DNA of 64,000 bases, taken from assembly GCF_903819335.1 (NCBI RefSeq), contig NZ_CAIJDE010000044.1, positions 203,003 to 267,002 of the forward strand. Direction: 5' to 3'. Positions within the stretch are counted from its first letter, which is position 1, and every line of letters starts with the position of its first letter. Below, one piece after another: positions 14,596 through 25,007 of the stretch. Origin of the DNA: Flavobacterium panici (GTDB taxonomy: Bacteria > Bacteroidota > Bacteroidia > Flavobacteriales > Flavobacteriaceae). The notes beneath the pieces were generated by a model. That model did not search any database, was not told the DNA's origin, and was given only the letters and a program-made list of their open reading frames with translations. The position numbers and the translations under genes were made by a program.

Positions 14596-15141
14596 ATGAA
14601 AACTACAGATAAAATTATTATCATTGATTTAGAAGCCACATGTTGGCAGGGCGCGGTCCCGCAAGGCCAGCAAAATGAAATTATCGAAATCGGATTAGCC
14701 GTTTTAGATTCAGAAACCGGACAAATTACCAAGAACAAAGGTATTTTGATAAAACCACAGCGTTCGCATGTGAGTCCGTTTTGTACCGAATTAACGACTA
14801 TAACTCAGGATTTACTGGACAAAAACGGAGTAAGTTTTGAAGATGCCATTAACGAGTTAATCGACGAATATAATCCCGATTTATATACATGGGCAAGTTA
14901 CGGTCAGTACGACTTGAATATGCTTAAAAAACAATGTAAATCGTTTGGTATTTCATACCCTATGGGAGACGAGCATATCAACGTAAAAGAACATTTTGCC
15001 GAAAAGTTTGGTCTGCAAAGGTCAACCGGAATGAATGGAGCTTTACAGATGCTGAATATTCCGCTTGAAGGAACACATCACCGCGGAATTGACGATGCCA
15101 AAAACATCGCTAAGATTTTGCATTGGTGCCTTAAAAATTAG
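14596..15141 (+). CDS. ERI1/KapD-like 3'-5' exoribonuclease (DEDDh), second copy
   Basis: A 181-residue protein with DLEATCW (D11, E13), SYGQYDL (D106) and HHRGIDDAKN (H162, D167). It is a clear paralogue of the protein at 10694-11242: catalytic spacing is the same and both open with K-I-I-h-I-D-h-E-A-T-C-W (h, hydrophobic). The two genes bracket the ATP-grasp, tRNA-like RNA, Band-7 and phosphoesterase genes. The gene is followed by two hairpins with a T-run, so it ends this unit. Confidence 0.88.
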   Translation: MKTTDKIIIIDLEATCWQGAVPQGQQNEIIEIGLAVLDSETGQITKNKGILIKPQRSHVSPFCTELTTITQDLLDKNGVSFEDAINELIDEYNPDLYTWASYGQYDLNMLKKQCKSFGISYPMGDEHINVKEHFAEKFGLQRSTGMNGALQMLNIPLEGTHHRGIDDAKNIAKILHWCLKN

Positions 15142-15160
15142 AATTTAATTTGTTAAGAAC

Positions 15161-15230
15161 AGTTATCTAAAGGATAGCAGATAACTGTGCAAAGAAACTG
15201 CAAATATATATTGTTTGCAGTTTTTGTTTT
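15161..15230 (+). terminator. Terminator hairpins after second exonuclease
   Basis: ACAGTTATCT/AGATAACTGT (about 15162-15191), then AAACTGCAAA/GTTTGCAGTTT followed by T-rich sequence. Confidence 0.75.
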
Positions 15231-15239
15231 TTTAGATAT

Positions 15240-15273
15240 TAAAAAAGGCTGTCTTTATTAAGACAGCCTTTTT
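15240..15273. terminator. Bidirectional terminator
   Basis: AAAAAGGCTGTCTT pairs perfectly with AAGACAGCCTTTTT around TATT. It serves the convergent exonuclease and acyl-CoA synthetase genes. Confidence 0.85.
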
Positions 15274-15293
15274 CTTTGGTTAAATTATTTTGA

Positions 15294-17072
15294 TTAATTG
15301 TGATTATAGATTTTAGAGTAAAGATCTTTATAGATTTCTTTAATGATTTTACGTTTTAATTTTAGAGTAGGAGTAAGCTGTCCGCCATCAATAGACCAAA
15401 CATCCGGAGTAAGCTCAAAACGTTTGATTTGTTCCCAGTGCCCAAATTTCTTGTTGATGCCTTCTACTTCTTCATCAATACGTTTGATAACATCTGGATT
15501 TTCGCTGATTTCTTTATCTGTACTTCCTACAGTAATTTTATGGATTTTTGCCCATTCTTTTACAAACTCAAAGTTTGGCTGAATAAAGGCTGCCGGCATT
15601 TTTTCGCCTTCACCAATAACCATAATCTGCTCAATAAAACGAGATTGTTTCATGGCATTTTCGATCATTTGCGGTGCAATATATTTACCTCCTGATGTTT
15701 TGAACATTTCTTTTTTACGATCGGTAATTTTTAAGAAACCTTCGCTGTCAATTTCGCCAATATCTCCCGTGTGGAAATATCCGTCTTGTAAAGCTTCGGC
15801 TGTTTTTTCAGGATCTTTAAAGTAACCTAACATTACGTTTGGCCCTTTACAAAGAATTTCTCCGTCTTGTGCAATTTTTACTTCAATATTACGGATTGGT
15901 TTTCCAACAGTTCCAATTTTAAAACCTTTGTTTCTTTGGTCGTTAACGGCAATTACCGGAGAAGTTTCAGATAATCCGTAACCTTCCATAACCGGAATTT
16001 CTGCAGCAGCAAAAACTCTAGTTAAACGCGGCTGTAAAGCAGCACTTCCGGAAACCATTAAATCTAAATTTCCGCCCAAACCTTCTTTCCATTTGCTGAA
16101 AATAAGTTTACGGGCAATTTTTAATTGAAACTCATACCAAAAGCCGTTTGCTCCGTATGGTTCGTATTTTAAACCTAAATCAATAGCCCAGAAAAACAAT
16201 TTTTTCTTGATGCCGGTTAATTCAGTTCCTTTTGCATAAATTTTATCGTAAACTTTCTCTAAAAGCCTCGGAACAGCCGTAATAACTGTCGGACGAACTT
16301 CTTTTAAGTTATCACTGATTTTATCAATCGATTCTCCAAAATAAACCGAAACACCATAATATTGATAAATGTATAAAATCATTCTCTCAAAAATATGGCA
16401 GATTGGCAAGAAGCTCAAAGCCGAACTTTTTCCCGGATCAAACGGAATTCTTGGCGCACTGTCTAAAACGTTAGAAACAATATTGTTGTGCGAAAGCATA
16501 ACGCCTTTTGGTCTTCCTGTAGTTCCGGATGTATAAATAATAGTAGCTAAATCATCTGTTTTGATGCTGTCTTTTCTGGCTTCAACTTCACTTTGGTTGC
16601 TGTCGTCTTCTCCGGCTAATAATAAATCAGACCAGTGTTTACAGCCCGGAATTTCATTAAAAGAATAAACTTCTTTTAAAGTAGGAACGTTAGCTCTAAT
16701 GGCTTGTACTTTTTGATATACTTCATCATCAGAAACAAAGCAATAAATACTGCCGCTATGGTTTAAAATATATTCGTAATCTTCCTCAGCAATTGTTGGA
16801 TAAATAGGAACATTTTGCGCACCAGTCTGCAAAATACCAATATCCATTACATTCCACTCAGTTCTGTTATTTGAAGTAATTAAGGCAATTTTATCGTCTT
16901 TTTGAACGCCCATACGCAATAATGCTCTCGAAACGGCATTAGCTTTTGCAATATATTCTGCGCTGGATGTTTTTTCCCAGACTCCGTTTTTTTTAGTTGC
17001 AAGTGCAACCGGAAGGTTATAAGTTTCTTGTTGATAATAGGGAAAATCAAAAAGTCGTGTGATTGAAACCAT
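15294..17072 (-). CDS. Long-chain fatty acid-CoA ligase (AMP-forming)
   Basis: A 592-residue ANL-superfamily enzyme that activates fatty acids to acyl-CoA through acyl-AMP. The P-loop YTSGTTGRPKG lies at 180-190, and GYGLSETSP, YFHTGDIG and DRKKEMFKTSGGKYIAP follow in the expected order. Its length and the FHTGD-to-FKTSGGK spacing fit the FadD15-like/long-chain group. It is transcribed alone towards the shared terminator at 15240. Chain-length preference cannot be read from the sequence. Confidence 0.93.
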   Translation of the reverse strand: MVSITRLFDFPYYQQETYNLPVALATKKNGVWEKTSSAEYIAKANAVSRALLRMGVQKDDKIALITSNNRTEWNVMDIGILQTGAQNVPIYPTIAEEDYEYILNHSGSIYCFVSDDEVYQKVQAIRANVPTLKEVYSFNEIPGCKHWSDLLLAGEDDSNQSEVEARKDSIKTDDLATIIYTSGTTGRPKGVMLSHNNIVSNVLDSAPRIPFDPGKSSALSFLPICHIFERMILYIYQYYGVSVYFGESIDKISDNLKEVRPTVITAVPRLLEKVYDKIYAKGTELTGIKKKLFFWAIDLGLKYEPYGANGFWYEFQLKIARKLIFSKWKEGLGGNLDLMVSGSAALQPRLTRVFAAAEIPVMEGYGLSETSPVIAVNDQRNKGFKIGTVGKPIRNIEVKIAQDGEILCKGPNVMLGYFKDPEKTAEALQDGYFHTGDIGEIDSEGFLKITDRKKEMFKTSGGKYIAPQMIENAMKQSRFIEQIMVIGEGEKMPAAFIQPNFEFVKEWAKIHKITVGSTDKEISENPDVIKRIDEEVEGINKKFGHWEQIKRFELTPDVWSIDGGQLTPTLKLKRKIIKEIYKDLYSKIYNHN

Positions 17073-17250
17073 GTTTAATATATTGAATTTTACTGCAAAT
17101 TAAATAAAAATAAGGTACGATTTTTTATTTTATGGAATTTTATGGGAAAATTTATAGACACTATTAAAAATTTACGAAAACGTTTTCTTTTTTATAGCGA
17201 ATATTCCCAAAAACCAAGAAAAATTTAATTTGCGAGGATGTTTTAAAAGA

Positions 17251-17682
17251 CTATTGTACGTTATAATCTTCGTATTCTTTTACTCTTTCACCCATTAAGA
17301 ACATTTTTTTCTTAACAAAATGAATCGAGAATTGAGAATAGAACCATTCGTTACCTTCAACGGGTCTGTACCAAAATGTGTAGGACTTACTGTTGAAACC
17401 TTCTTTAAAAATTGGAGTTCCATCTTCATTACATTCAATTCCCCAATTGATTTTTTGCTTGCTTAAATCTTCGGCCTGAATAGTACCTGTTCCATCAGGA
17501 TTTAAAACTGTAATTGGCTGTTTTAGGCCAATAGGAGCATAAGTTCCCTGAACAGGATAACCAATAGTGGTTGTAATATAACGCTCTTTTGAATTATGGG
17601 TGATTACATTTACTTCAGCTTGTGAGTATGATTTTGAGGCAGCAAAAAATAACGTAATAAGTAATAAATGTACGGCTTTCAT
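17251..17682 (-). CDS. Secreted protein of unknown function
   Basis: A 143-residue protein with a clear signal peptide (MKAVHLLLITLFFAASKSYSQA). The mature part has no motif I recognise; FWYRPVEGNEWFYSQFSIHFVKKKMFLMGERV is aromatic and probably beta-rich. It lies alone between the acyl-CoA synthetase and a small membrane protein gene. The function is unknown. Confidence 0.65.
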   Translation of the reverse strand: MKAVHLLLITLFFAASKSYSQAEVNVITHNSKERYITTTIGYPVQGTYAPIGLKQPITVLNPDGTGTIQAEDLSKQKINWGIECNEDGTPIFKEGFNSKSYTFWYRPVEGNEWFYSQFSIHFVKKKMFLMGERVKEYEDYNVQ

Positions 17683-17928
17683 TTGTATGAAGGTTTAAAA
17701 GTGTTTTTTGGCGTTTATAAAAATCAGCGGCAGATTTTTATGTAGCGAATATAACTTAAATTTTGATTAAAACAGAAGAATTTGATTTAACTAAAAAATA
17801 CCGTGTTTTTCCCCTTTTAAAAACAGTAGATTACCTTGTTAATTTAGGTTTGGCTTATTCTATTTTTACCCCGTTCAATGCGGAAGCCGAAAAGCACATA
17901 GAGTAGGCACTAATCAACCAAAATAATT

Positions 17929-18213
17929 ATGGAAACTGCCTTCTATTTAGCAATGGGCTGGTGCGGTACCAAATATCCAGGCTGGTGGAAACGCTTTTGG
18001 AGAAGCCCTCCGCCGCCCCCGGATCCGGAACCCTGGTGGACTATTGCATTAATTGGAATCGGACTGGTTGCGGGAGCAGCCGGCGGCTTATTCTTTAGTA
18101 ATGCAATTGCAGAAAATCAATTTTTTGCAGGCCAAAATGCAGTCGCTTCAGGGCTATTTGCATTTGGGACAGCCAATGTCATAACCGGAATTGCATCAGC
18201 ATTTAAAGACTAA
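17929..18213 (+). CDS. Small membrane protein of unknown function
   Basis: A 94-residue protein. Residues 16-26 are Trp-rich (YPGWWKRFWRS), followed by a proline run (PPPPPDPEP), then a Gly/Ala-rich membrane segment (about 37-57) and a second hydrophobic stretch (about 70-90). It is followed at once by a good terminator, which supports it being a real single gene. I do not recognise the family. Confidence 0.6.
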   Translation: METAFYLAMGWCGTKYPGWWKRFWRSPPPPPDPEPWWTIALIGIGLVAGAAGGLFFSNAIAENQFFAGQNAVASGLFAFGTANVITGIASAFKD

Positions 18214-18215
18214 AA

Positions 18216-18256
18216 AAAATGCCTCGATTTAGGGATAGCGTCGGGGTATTTTTATT
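18216..18256 (+). terminator. Terminator after small membrane protein gene
   Basis: AATGCCTCGA pairs with TCGGGGTATT (two wobbles) and is followed by T-rich sequence. Confidence 0.75.
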
Positions 18257-18300
18257 TTATTTAAAGACTAAAAAAAGCATTTTAAGATTATATAAAAATC

Positions 18301-18432
18301 GCCACGAATTACACGAATTTTCACGAATTAATTTTTAAATACCAGCATTAATGGAAAAAAAATAATCATTTTAATCCTTTAATCTGTGGCTATAAAAAAA
18401 AGAATTAGTGAAAATTCGTGTAATTCGTGGCA
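18301..18432. repeat. Inverted-repeat element (gccacgaatt family)
   Basis: GCCACGAATTACACGAATTT... at 18301-18330 is answered by ...AAATTCGTGTAATTCGTGGC at about 18403-18432, with one mismatch. Sister elements are at 46103-46172, 27216-27303, 40900-41046 and 58251-58315. Confidence 0.8.
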
Positions 18433-18463
18433 AAAAAAACGCCCGATAAAATTCGGGCGCTTT
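18433..18463 (-). terminator. Terminator of purL
   Basis: On the minus strand, GCGCCCGA and TCGGGCGT pair and a T-run follows. Confidence 0.85.
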
Positions 18464-18479
18464 AATAAAAATATATTTT

Positions 18480-21400
18480 TTAGTTTTTCTCAATCCATTT
18501 TCTGGCATTAACAAAAGCTTCATGCCAAGGCGAAACCTCGTCATTTCTGTCTTTTGGATAATGCGCCCAGTTCCATTGAAAAGTCGAACGCTCAATATGA
18601 GGCATCATAACCAAATGTCTTCCCGTTTTATCACACATCATTGCTGTGTTATAATCAGAACCGTTAGGGTTTGCAGGATAACCTTCGTAAGCATATTTAG
18701 AAACAATATTGTATTGGTCTTCTGCATAAGGTAATTTAAATTTACCTTCTCCATGAGAAACCCAAACTCCTAAAGTACTTCCAGCTAAAGTTGATAACAT
18801 AACCGAATTGTTTTCCTGAACTTTTACAGAAGTAAAGATACTTTCGTGTTTGTTACTTTCGTTATGAAGCATTTTTCCGTGAACTTCATGTTCTGGATTA
18901 ATCACTTCCAATTCCATAAACAACTGACATCCGTTACAGATTCCAACAGATAAAGTATCTTCTCTTTTAAAGAATTTATCTAAAGCTGTTTTTGCTTTTT
19001 CGTTGTATAAAAATGCTCCGGCCCAACCTTTAGCAGAACCTAAAACATCTGAGTTAGAGAATCCTCCAACAGCACCAATAAACTGAATATCTTCAAGAGT
19101 TTCACGACCAGAAATCAAATCGGTCATGTGAACGTCTTTTACATCAAATCCAGCTAAGTACATTGCATTTGCCATTTCACGCTCAGAATTACTTCCTTTT
19201 TCACGAATAATAGCCGCTTTTGGTCTTGGTTTAGAATTGTCGATTTCTGGTTTTTTGCCTGTAAAGTGTGCAGGGAAAGTATATTGTAAAACCTGATTTT
19301 TATAATTTTCAAAACGTGCCTGAGCTCTTCCGTTTTTAGATTGTTTTTGATCTAATAAATAAGAAGTTTCAAACCAAACATCTCTGTACTCTGCAATATC
19401 CAAATTATAAATTCCAAATTCCAAACTTGCTTTGCTTTGAACTGTACCTAATTTGAAGAATTCGATATTATTAGCTTTCAATTTAGCTTCAACCGCTGCA
19501 TCAGATTTAGCTTGGAAAACGATTCCGATGTTTTCAGCGAAAAGGATTTTCAATAAATCTTTTTCCGCGAAAGCGCTGAAATCAATTTTAGCTCCAAGGT
19601 TCACATCAGCAAAACATAATTCTAATAAAGTAGTGATCAAACCACCACTTCCGATATCGTGTCCGGCTAAAATTTGGCTTTCGCCGATTAATTCCTGAAT
19701 CGTATTAAATGCATTTTTGAAGAAAGAAGCATCTTTTATAGTAGAAGTTTCGTTTCCGATTGTATTTCTGATTTGTGCAAAAGATGAACCTCCTAATTTG
19801 AAATCATCCTGAGACAAATTGATATAATAAATAGAATCTCCGTTTTTCTGTAAAACTGGTTCCACTACTTTTCTAATATCTGTACAGTTTCCTCCAGCCG
19901 AAATAATAACCGTTCCCGGCGCAATTACTTCGTCGTTTGGATATTTTTGTTTCATCGAAAGTGAATCTTTTCCTGTCGGAATATTGATTCCCAATTCGAT
20001 TGCAAAATCTGAGCAGCCTTCAACAGCAGCATACAAACGAGCGTCTTCACCTTCGTTTTTACAAGCCCACATCCAGTTTGCAGATAATGAAATTCCTTTT
20101 AACTGATCTTTAATTGGAGCCCAAATAATGTTTGATAATGATTCTGCAATAGCATTTCTACTTCCCGCAACCGGATCAATCAAAGCCGCGATAGGAGCGT
20201 GCCCAATAGAAGTTGCAATTCCTTCTTTTCCTAAATAATCCAGAGCCATAACTCCAACATTATTTAAAGGCAATTGTAACGGACCTGCATTTTGCTGTTT
20301 CGCTACTTTTCCACCAACACAACGGTCAACTTTATTAGTCAACCAGTCTTTTGAGGCAACTGCTTCTAAACGTAAAACGTCTTTTAAATATGATTCGAAA
20401 TCTCCTGCGTCATAAGCAACATCAGCATATTTTCTATCGATAGTTTTATCAGTCATAACCGTTTTAGGCGAACTTCCGAAGAAATCTTCTAAAGCATAAT
20501 CCATCGGTTTTGAACCATTTGATTGTGATTGGAAAGTAAAGCGGTGATCTCCTGTTACATCTCCAACCTGATACATTGGCGAACGCTCTCTGTCAGCAAT
20601 TCTTTGTAAAGTATCAATATCTTTTTGACCAATAACCAATCCCATTCTTTCCTGAGATTCGTTACCGATAATTTCTTTAGCAGAAAGAGTAGGGTCTCCA
20701 ACCGGTAATTTGTCTAAGTCGATTAATCCTCCAGTTTCTTCAACCAATTCTGAAAGACAGTTTAAGTGTCCTCCAGCTCCATGATCGTGAATAGAAACAA
20801 TTGGATTATTGTCGCTTTCTACTAAACCACGAATCGCGTTTGCGGCACGTTTTTGCATTTCAGGATTGGAACGCTGAATTGCATTTAACTCAATTCCTGA
20901 ACCGAAAGCTCCAGTATCTGCTGATGAAACTGCAGCACCACCCATTCCGATTCTATAATTTTCTCCACCAAGAATTACGATTTTATCACCTTCTTGTGGT
21001 TTCTTTTTAATTGATTGATCTAATTTTCCGTAACCAATTCCACCCGCTTGCATGATTACTTTATCGTAACCAATTTTACGGTCGTTTTCTGAATGTTCGA
21101 AAGTTAAAACAGAACCTGTAATTAACGGCTGACCAAATTTATTGCCGAAATCAGAAGCTCCGTTTGAAGCTTTGATCAAAATATCCATTGGCGTTTGGTA
21201 CAACCATTTTCTTTCTTCAAGTGCATTTTCCCATTTTCTGTCATTGTTCAAACGAGAGTATGAAGTCATATAAACCGCAGTTCCTGCCAATGGCAAAGAA
21301 CCTTGTCCTCCGGCTAAACGGTCACGAATTTCTCCTCCAGAACCGGTTGCAGCTCCGTTAAAAGGCTCAACTGTTGTTGGGAAATTGTGTGTTTCGGCTT

Positions 21401-22133
21401 TTAAAGAGATAACCGAATCAAATTCTTTTATTTCGTAAAAATCAGGTTTGTCTGCTGATTTTGGTGCAAATTGCTGCACTTTTGGTCCTTTTACAAAAGC
21501 AACGTTGTCTTTGTAAGCAGACACAATATCGTTAGGATTTTCCTGAGATGTTTTTTTGATTAATTTAAAAAGAGAAGTTTCTTTTTCTTCACCGTCAATA
21601 ACAAATGTTCCGTTGAAAATTTTGTGACGGCAGTGTTCTGAGTTGGCTTGAGAGAAAGCGAAAATTTCAGAGTCAGTTAATTTTCTTCCAAGTTTTGTTG
21701 AAAGATTGTTTAAATATTCTACTTCTTCTTCGCTTAAAGCTAAACCTTCTACTTTATTGTAAGTTGCAATATCATCAATTTCCAGAATTGGTTCCGGCTG
21801 AATGTTGATAGTGAAAATCTCCTGATCTAATTCATTGAATTTTTGGAAAAGCATCGGATCAAAATCAGCGAAATCTTCCGTTGCCGGGTGAAATTCTTCA
21901 ATTCTGATAATGCCCGGAACACCCATATTTTGAGTGATTTCTACAGCATTTGTACTCCAAGGTGTGATCATAGTGGCGCGGGGACCAACAAAAAAACCCG
22001 TCAGTGCGGATTTTTCGATCTTGTTCGAGTCGGCAAAAAGCCAGTTTAATTTTGAAATGTCTTGAGCTGAAATTTCGTTTTGCGTTTGTACGGCAAAAAC
22101 AGTTTTGCTTTGGTTTTCAAAGAAATGAATCAT
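18480..22133 (-). CDS. purL: Phosphoribosylformylglycinamidine synthase (single-chain)
   Basis: A 1217-residue large-type PurL, which converts FGAR and glutamine to FGAM in purine synthesis. The order of domains is as expected. An N-terminal PurS-like part comes first, then the linker with [12 protein letters not shown]. The two AIR synthase-like halves follow ([41 protein letters not shown]). The glutaminase domain comes last, with [13 protein letters not shown] (nucleophile Cys), HGEGKF and [11 protein letters not shown] 22133 ([10 protein letters not shown]) is chosen because a TAAATTTG promoter lies just upstream; a longer frame would begin inside it. Confidence 0.96.
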   Translation of the reverse strand: MIHFFENQSKTVFAVQTQNEISAQDISKLNWLFADSNKIEKSALTGFFVGPRATMITPWSTNAVEITQNMGVPGIIRIEEFHPATEDFADFDPMLFQKFNELDQEIFTINIQPEPILEIDDIATYNKVEGLALSEEEVEYLNNLSTKLGRKLTDSEIFAFSQANSEHCRHKIFNGTFVIDGEEKETSLFKLIKKTSQENPNDIVSAYKDNVAFVKGPKVQQFAPKSADKPDFYEIKEFDSVISLKAETHNFPTTVEPFNGAATGSGGEIRDRLAGGQGSLPLAGTAVYMTSYSRLNNDRKWENALEERKWLYQTPMDILIKASNGASDFGNKFGQPLITGSVLTFEHSENDRKIGYDKVIMQAGGIGYGKLDQSIKKKPQEGDKIVILGGENYRIGMGGAAVSSADTGAFGSGIELNAIQRSNPEMQKRAANAIRGLVESDNNPIVSIHDHGAGGHLNCLSELVEETGGLIDLDKLPVGDPTLSAKEIIGNESQERMGLVIGQKDIDTLQRIADRERSPMYQVGDVTGDHRFTFQSQSNGSKPMDYALEDFFGSSPKTVMTDKTIDRKYADVAYDAGDFESYLKDVLRLEAVASKDWLTNKVDRCVGGKVAKQQNAGPLQLPLNNVGVMALDYLGKEGIATSIGHAPIAALIDPVAGSRNAIAESLSNIIWAPIKDQLKGISLSANWMWACKNEGEDARLYAAVEGCSDFAIELGINIPTGKDSLSMKQKYPNDEVIAPGTVIISAGGNCTDIRKVVEPVLQKNGDSIYYINLSQDDFKLGGSSFAQIRNTIGNETSTIKDASFFKNAFNTIQELIGESQILAGHDIGSGGLITTLLELCFADVNLGAKIDFSAFAEKDLLKILFAENIGIVFQAKSDAAVEAKLKANNIEFFKLGTVQSKASLEFGIYNLDIAEYRDVWFETSYLLDQKQSKNGRAQARFENYKNQVLQYTFPAHFTGKKPEIDNSKPRPKAAIIREKGSNSEREMANAMYLAGFDVKDVHMTDLISGRETLEDIQFIGAVGGFSNSDVLGSAKGWAGAFLYNEKAKTALDKFFKREDTLSVGICNGCQLFMELEVINPEHEVHGKMLHNESNKHESIFTSVKVQENNSVMLSTLAGSTLGVWVSHGEGKFKLPYAEDQYNIVSKYAYEGYPANPNGSDYNTAMMCDKTGRHLVMMPHIERSTFQWNWAHYPKDRNDEVSPWHEAFVNARKWIEKN

Positions 22134-22162
22134 TGTGATGTGTAGTTTGTTGTATTGAGCTG

Positions 22163-22194
22163 CAAATTTAGTGTAAATAAATAGTAAGCACAAA
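22163..22194 (-). promoter_or_regulatory. purL promoter
   Basis: On the minus strand, TAAATTTG (22163-22170) is the -7 box and TTTG (22191-22194) the -33 box, with a 20-nt spacer. The -7 box is about 30 nt before the purL ATG. Confidence 0.7.
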
Positions 22195-22240
22195 TTTGAT
22201 AACAAACTCTTTTAAAAAAGATGGGTATTTTTTTACCATG

Positions 22241-22980
22241 TGTAGAGGCGCACAGCAGTGCGTCTTTTGGTATGTAGGATTTTCTCGCAAAAATGAGTGT
22301 TTTAATCTCGCAAAGTCGCTAAGACGCAAAGTTTTTTTGTTTCACGCAGATTCAGCAGATTGTGCAGATTTAATTTGTCAGAGTTATTGATAAATCTGTG
22401 CCAATGTTTTAGTAGAGGCGCACAGCAGTGCGTCTTCTTGTATGTGAGGTTTTCTCGCAAAAAATGTATTTAATCTCGCAAAGTCGCTAAGACGCAAAGT
22501 TTTTTTGTTTCACGCAGATTCAGATTGTGTAGATTTTTTTTGGTAGAGTTATTAATAAATCTGTGTCAATGTTTTAGTAGAGGCGCACAGCAGTGCGTCT
22601 TCTCGTATGTTAGGTTTTCTTGAAAAAAGGGAAGTGTTTTAATCTCGCAAAGGCGCTAAGACGCAAAGTTTTTTTTGTTTCACGCAGATTCAGCAGATTG
22701 AGCAGATTTTTTTTGGGTAGAGTTATTAATAAATCTGTGTCAATATTTATTAGATTTTTTAAATCTGTTATATCTGCCAAATCTGCGTGAAAAAAAAGTT
22801 TTTTTATTACAGTGTAGAGGCGCACAGCATTGCATCTTCTCGTATGCAAAGTTTTTTTGTTTCACGCAGATTCAGCAGATTATGCAGATTTTTTTTGGGT
22901 AGAGTTATTAATAAATCTGTGTCAATATTTATTAAATTTTTAATCTGCTTTATCCGCCAAATCTGTGTGAACAAAAATAT
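22241..22980. repeat. Repeat block upstream of purL (four units)
   Basis: The marker gtagaggcgcacagcagtgc begins units at 22242, 22412, 22577 and 22813 (gtagaggcgcacagcattgc in the last). Each unit continues with fragments of ctcgcaaagtcgctaagacg, tttgtttcacgcagattcag and aaatctgtgtcaatgtttta. Spacing is 170, 165 and 236 bp. The last unit is altered and longer. No gene is visible in the 840-bp gap. Confidence 0.85.
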
Positions 22981-24825
22981 TTAGTTAATTACAATCTTTT
23001 TAATTGTAGTTTTTGAATCTCTTGTAATTTTAGCAATATAAATTCCGCTTGAAAGATGACTTACTGAAATTACAGAATCTGTTGCGTTTTGTTTTTCGAA
23101 AACTTTTTGACCTGAAAACGAAAGGATTTCTATCGAATAAGGAGAATCAGAATTGTCTAAAACAATATTGAAAATTCCATCTGAAGGATTTGGAAAAACC
23201 ACAATTTCATCTGAAAGTTCTACCACTCCTTCTTCAATTGGTTTCGCTATTTTGCTTGCTAAATTATTACAGGTATCTTGTGAAAATGAATCCCATTGTG
23301 AACTTAAATTGAATGTTGTGCTTGGAGAAGTTACCGTTGATTTTCTTCTTAAAGTAACATCGATGGCAAAATTTGCAGTTCCGCCATTAAAAGTTCCGAT
23401 GATATCGATTAAAACTCCATTTTTAAATAAACCTACAGCATCATTTCCGTTAAAAGTTAATTCAGTTGCCGTTGTTGAAATGTTAGCTGAACTTGGAGAA
23501 AAACAGCTTGAAGAAATTGAACTGTTTACAATTACAAATTTACTTCCTGTTGTTAAAGTTCCGCTTAAAGCTAAACCTGTACTCCATGAACCAGCACCAT
23601 TGGTTTGTTTTTTTATAGTGTAAGCAGACAAACTAACAGAACTTCCTGTGTTGTTTGCAATTTCTAAAGCTTTGTTATTTCCAGAACCTTCAATGTATTC
23701 AGAGAAAAGCAAATCTGTAGCAGTTCCTGTTCCGCTGCTGTTGGTTGTAACCGAAATGGTATTGCTTGACGCAGAAGCATTTCCGGCAGCATCTTTTGCT
23801 TTTACATAAATAGAATAAGTTGTAGAAGCGGTTAAACCTGTAATAGTTGCAGTTGTACTCGAAACGGTGGTTTTGTAAGCGCTATTTGCATAAACATCAT
23901 AACCTGTTACGGCAACATTATCTGTAGAAGCTGTCCACGAAAGTGAAATTGAAGTTGCTGTTTTTGAAGTCGAAGCCAAACTTGTTGGAGTAGTTGGCGC
24001 CTGAGTATCTCCAGAAGGAGTTCCGCCCCAAATTTGATTCACATATTCCGGATGATCAATATATGGATTTCTATTATTTTGACGAGTATAAATTGCATTG
24101 TTTCTTGCAATTTCTCTCGCGCTTACAGGATCCTGCGCGTGCCATGCCAAAAGAAGATTTAAGAAAGCGGTTGTAAAAACTTTATTGCTTGAACCGTCAA
24201 ACATCGCATAAGAATATCCGGCAACAGTATTTTCATAGCGAGTTGCAAAATAAAAATACATTCTGGCAATATCTCCTTTAAAAGCATTGATAGGTTCAAA
24301 AACAGTTCCTGAGTATCCAGATACAGAACTCGATCCTAATTTTCCTCCATTTTGAGAAGTATAAGTTGCAGAACTTACGGTTCCGTGCGGATAGTTGGAA
24401 CGCATTCCGTTTACTTTTCCATCTGTTGGAGTTATAAAATGCGCATCGGCAACCATTGGAGACTGCTCATTAAAAACCGATTGTGGAATAATATGTTCTC
24501 TGTTGTAGCAATCGCCTTCAGCAGAATAATTTCCACAACGCTGCGTACTTCCTGTACTGTAATTGTATGGATCTGTTCCTGATGGATTTTCAGAATACAT
24601 GTCTAATACTGTTCCGTCATTTTCGTAAAAATTATCAACGTCTGATGTTTGATACGTGGTATATAAACCAGCATATCCATTATCAGTATGACCTTTGATA
24701 ATGTTATACAATTGCGTTTTTAGAGTATAACCTGTTCCGGTTGCGGTATTGTAATAACCAGAAGGAATTTGGGCAAAGCCAATTGTAACAGACAGCAATA
24801 ACAGTAAAAAGTAATTTTTTTTCAT
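22981..24825 (-). CDS. Secreted endonuclease I-family nuclease with FN3, lamin-tail and T9SS sorting domains
   Basis: A 614-residue protein with signal peptide (MKKNYFLLLLLSVTIGFAQ). The nuclease domain (about 20-265) includes CYNREHIIPQSVF (H111), the core of the EndA/endonuclease I fold that degrades DNA outside the cell. A fibronectin III domain follows (about 300-385), then a lamin-tail-like domain (LLFSEYIEGSGNNKALEIAN). The C-terminal T9SS type A sorting signal reads VVFPNPSDGIFNIVL ... GIYIAKI. ATG 24825 is at the signal peptide. It probably serves nutrient or DNA scavenging. A surface or secreted location is expected from the T9SS tail. Confidence 0.92.
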   Translation of the reverse strand: MKKNYFLLLLLSVTIGFAQIPSGYYNTATGTGYTLKTQLYNIIKGHTDNGYAGLYTTYQTSDVDNFYENDGTVLDMYSENPSGTDPYNYSTGSTQRCGNYSAEGDCYNREHIIPQSVFNEQSPMVADAHFITPTDGKVNGMRSNYPHGTVSSATYTSQNGGKLGSSSVSGYSGTVFEPINAFKGDIARMYFYFATRYENTVAGYSYAMFDGSSNKVFTTAFLNLLLAWHAQDPVSAREIARNNAIYTRQNNRNPYIDHPEYVNQIWGGTPSGDTQAPTTPTSLASTSKTATSISLSWTASTDNVAVTGYDVYANSAYKTTVSSTTATITGLTASTTYSIYVKAKDAAGNASASSNTISVTTNSSGTGTATDLLFSEYIEGSGNNKALEIANNTGSSVSLSAYTIKKQTNGAGSWSTGLALSGTLTTGSKFVIVNSSISSSCFSPSSANISTTATELTFNGNDAVGLFKNGVLIDIIGTFNGGTANFAIDVTLRRKSTVTSPSTTFNLSSQWDSFSQDTCNNLASKIAKPIEEGVVELSDEIVVFPNPSDGIFNIVLDNSDSPYSIEILSFSGQKVFEKQNATDSVISVSHLSSGIYIAKITRDSKTTIKKIVIN

Positions 24826-25007
24826 AAAAATAGGGGTTTTAAGTTTGGTTGTAATACTTTTTAAAGTTCTGAATTTTAGAATTTTAAATAAGTATTGTAG
24901 CAAATCTATTACTTTTATGAATACGAAACGTTAAGTGATGTTTAATTTTGAGGTATATTTTCTTACGTGTTGATTTTATTGACACGAAGACACTAAGGCA
25001 CGAAGTT

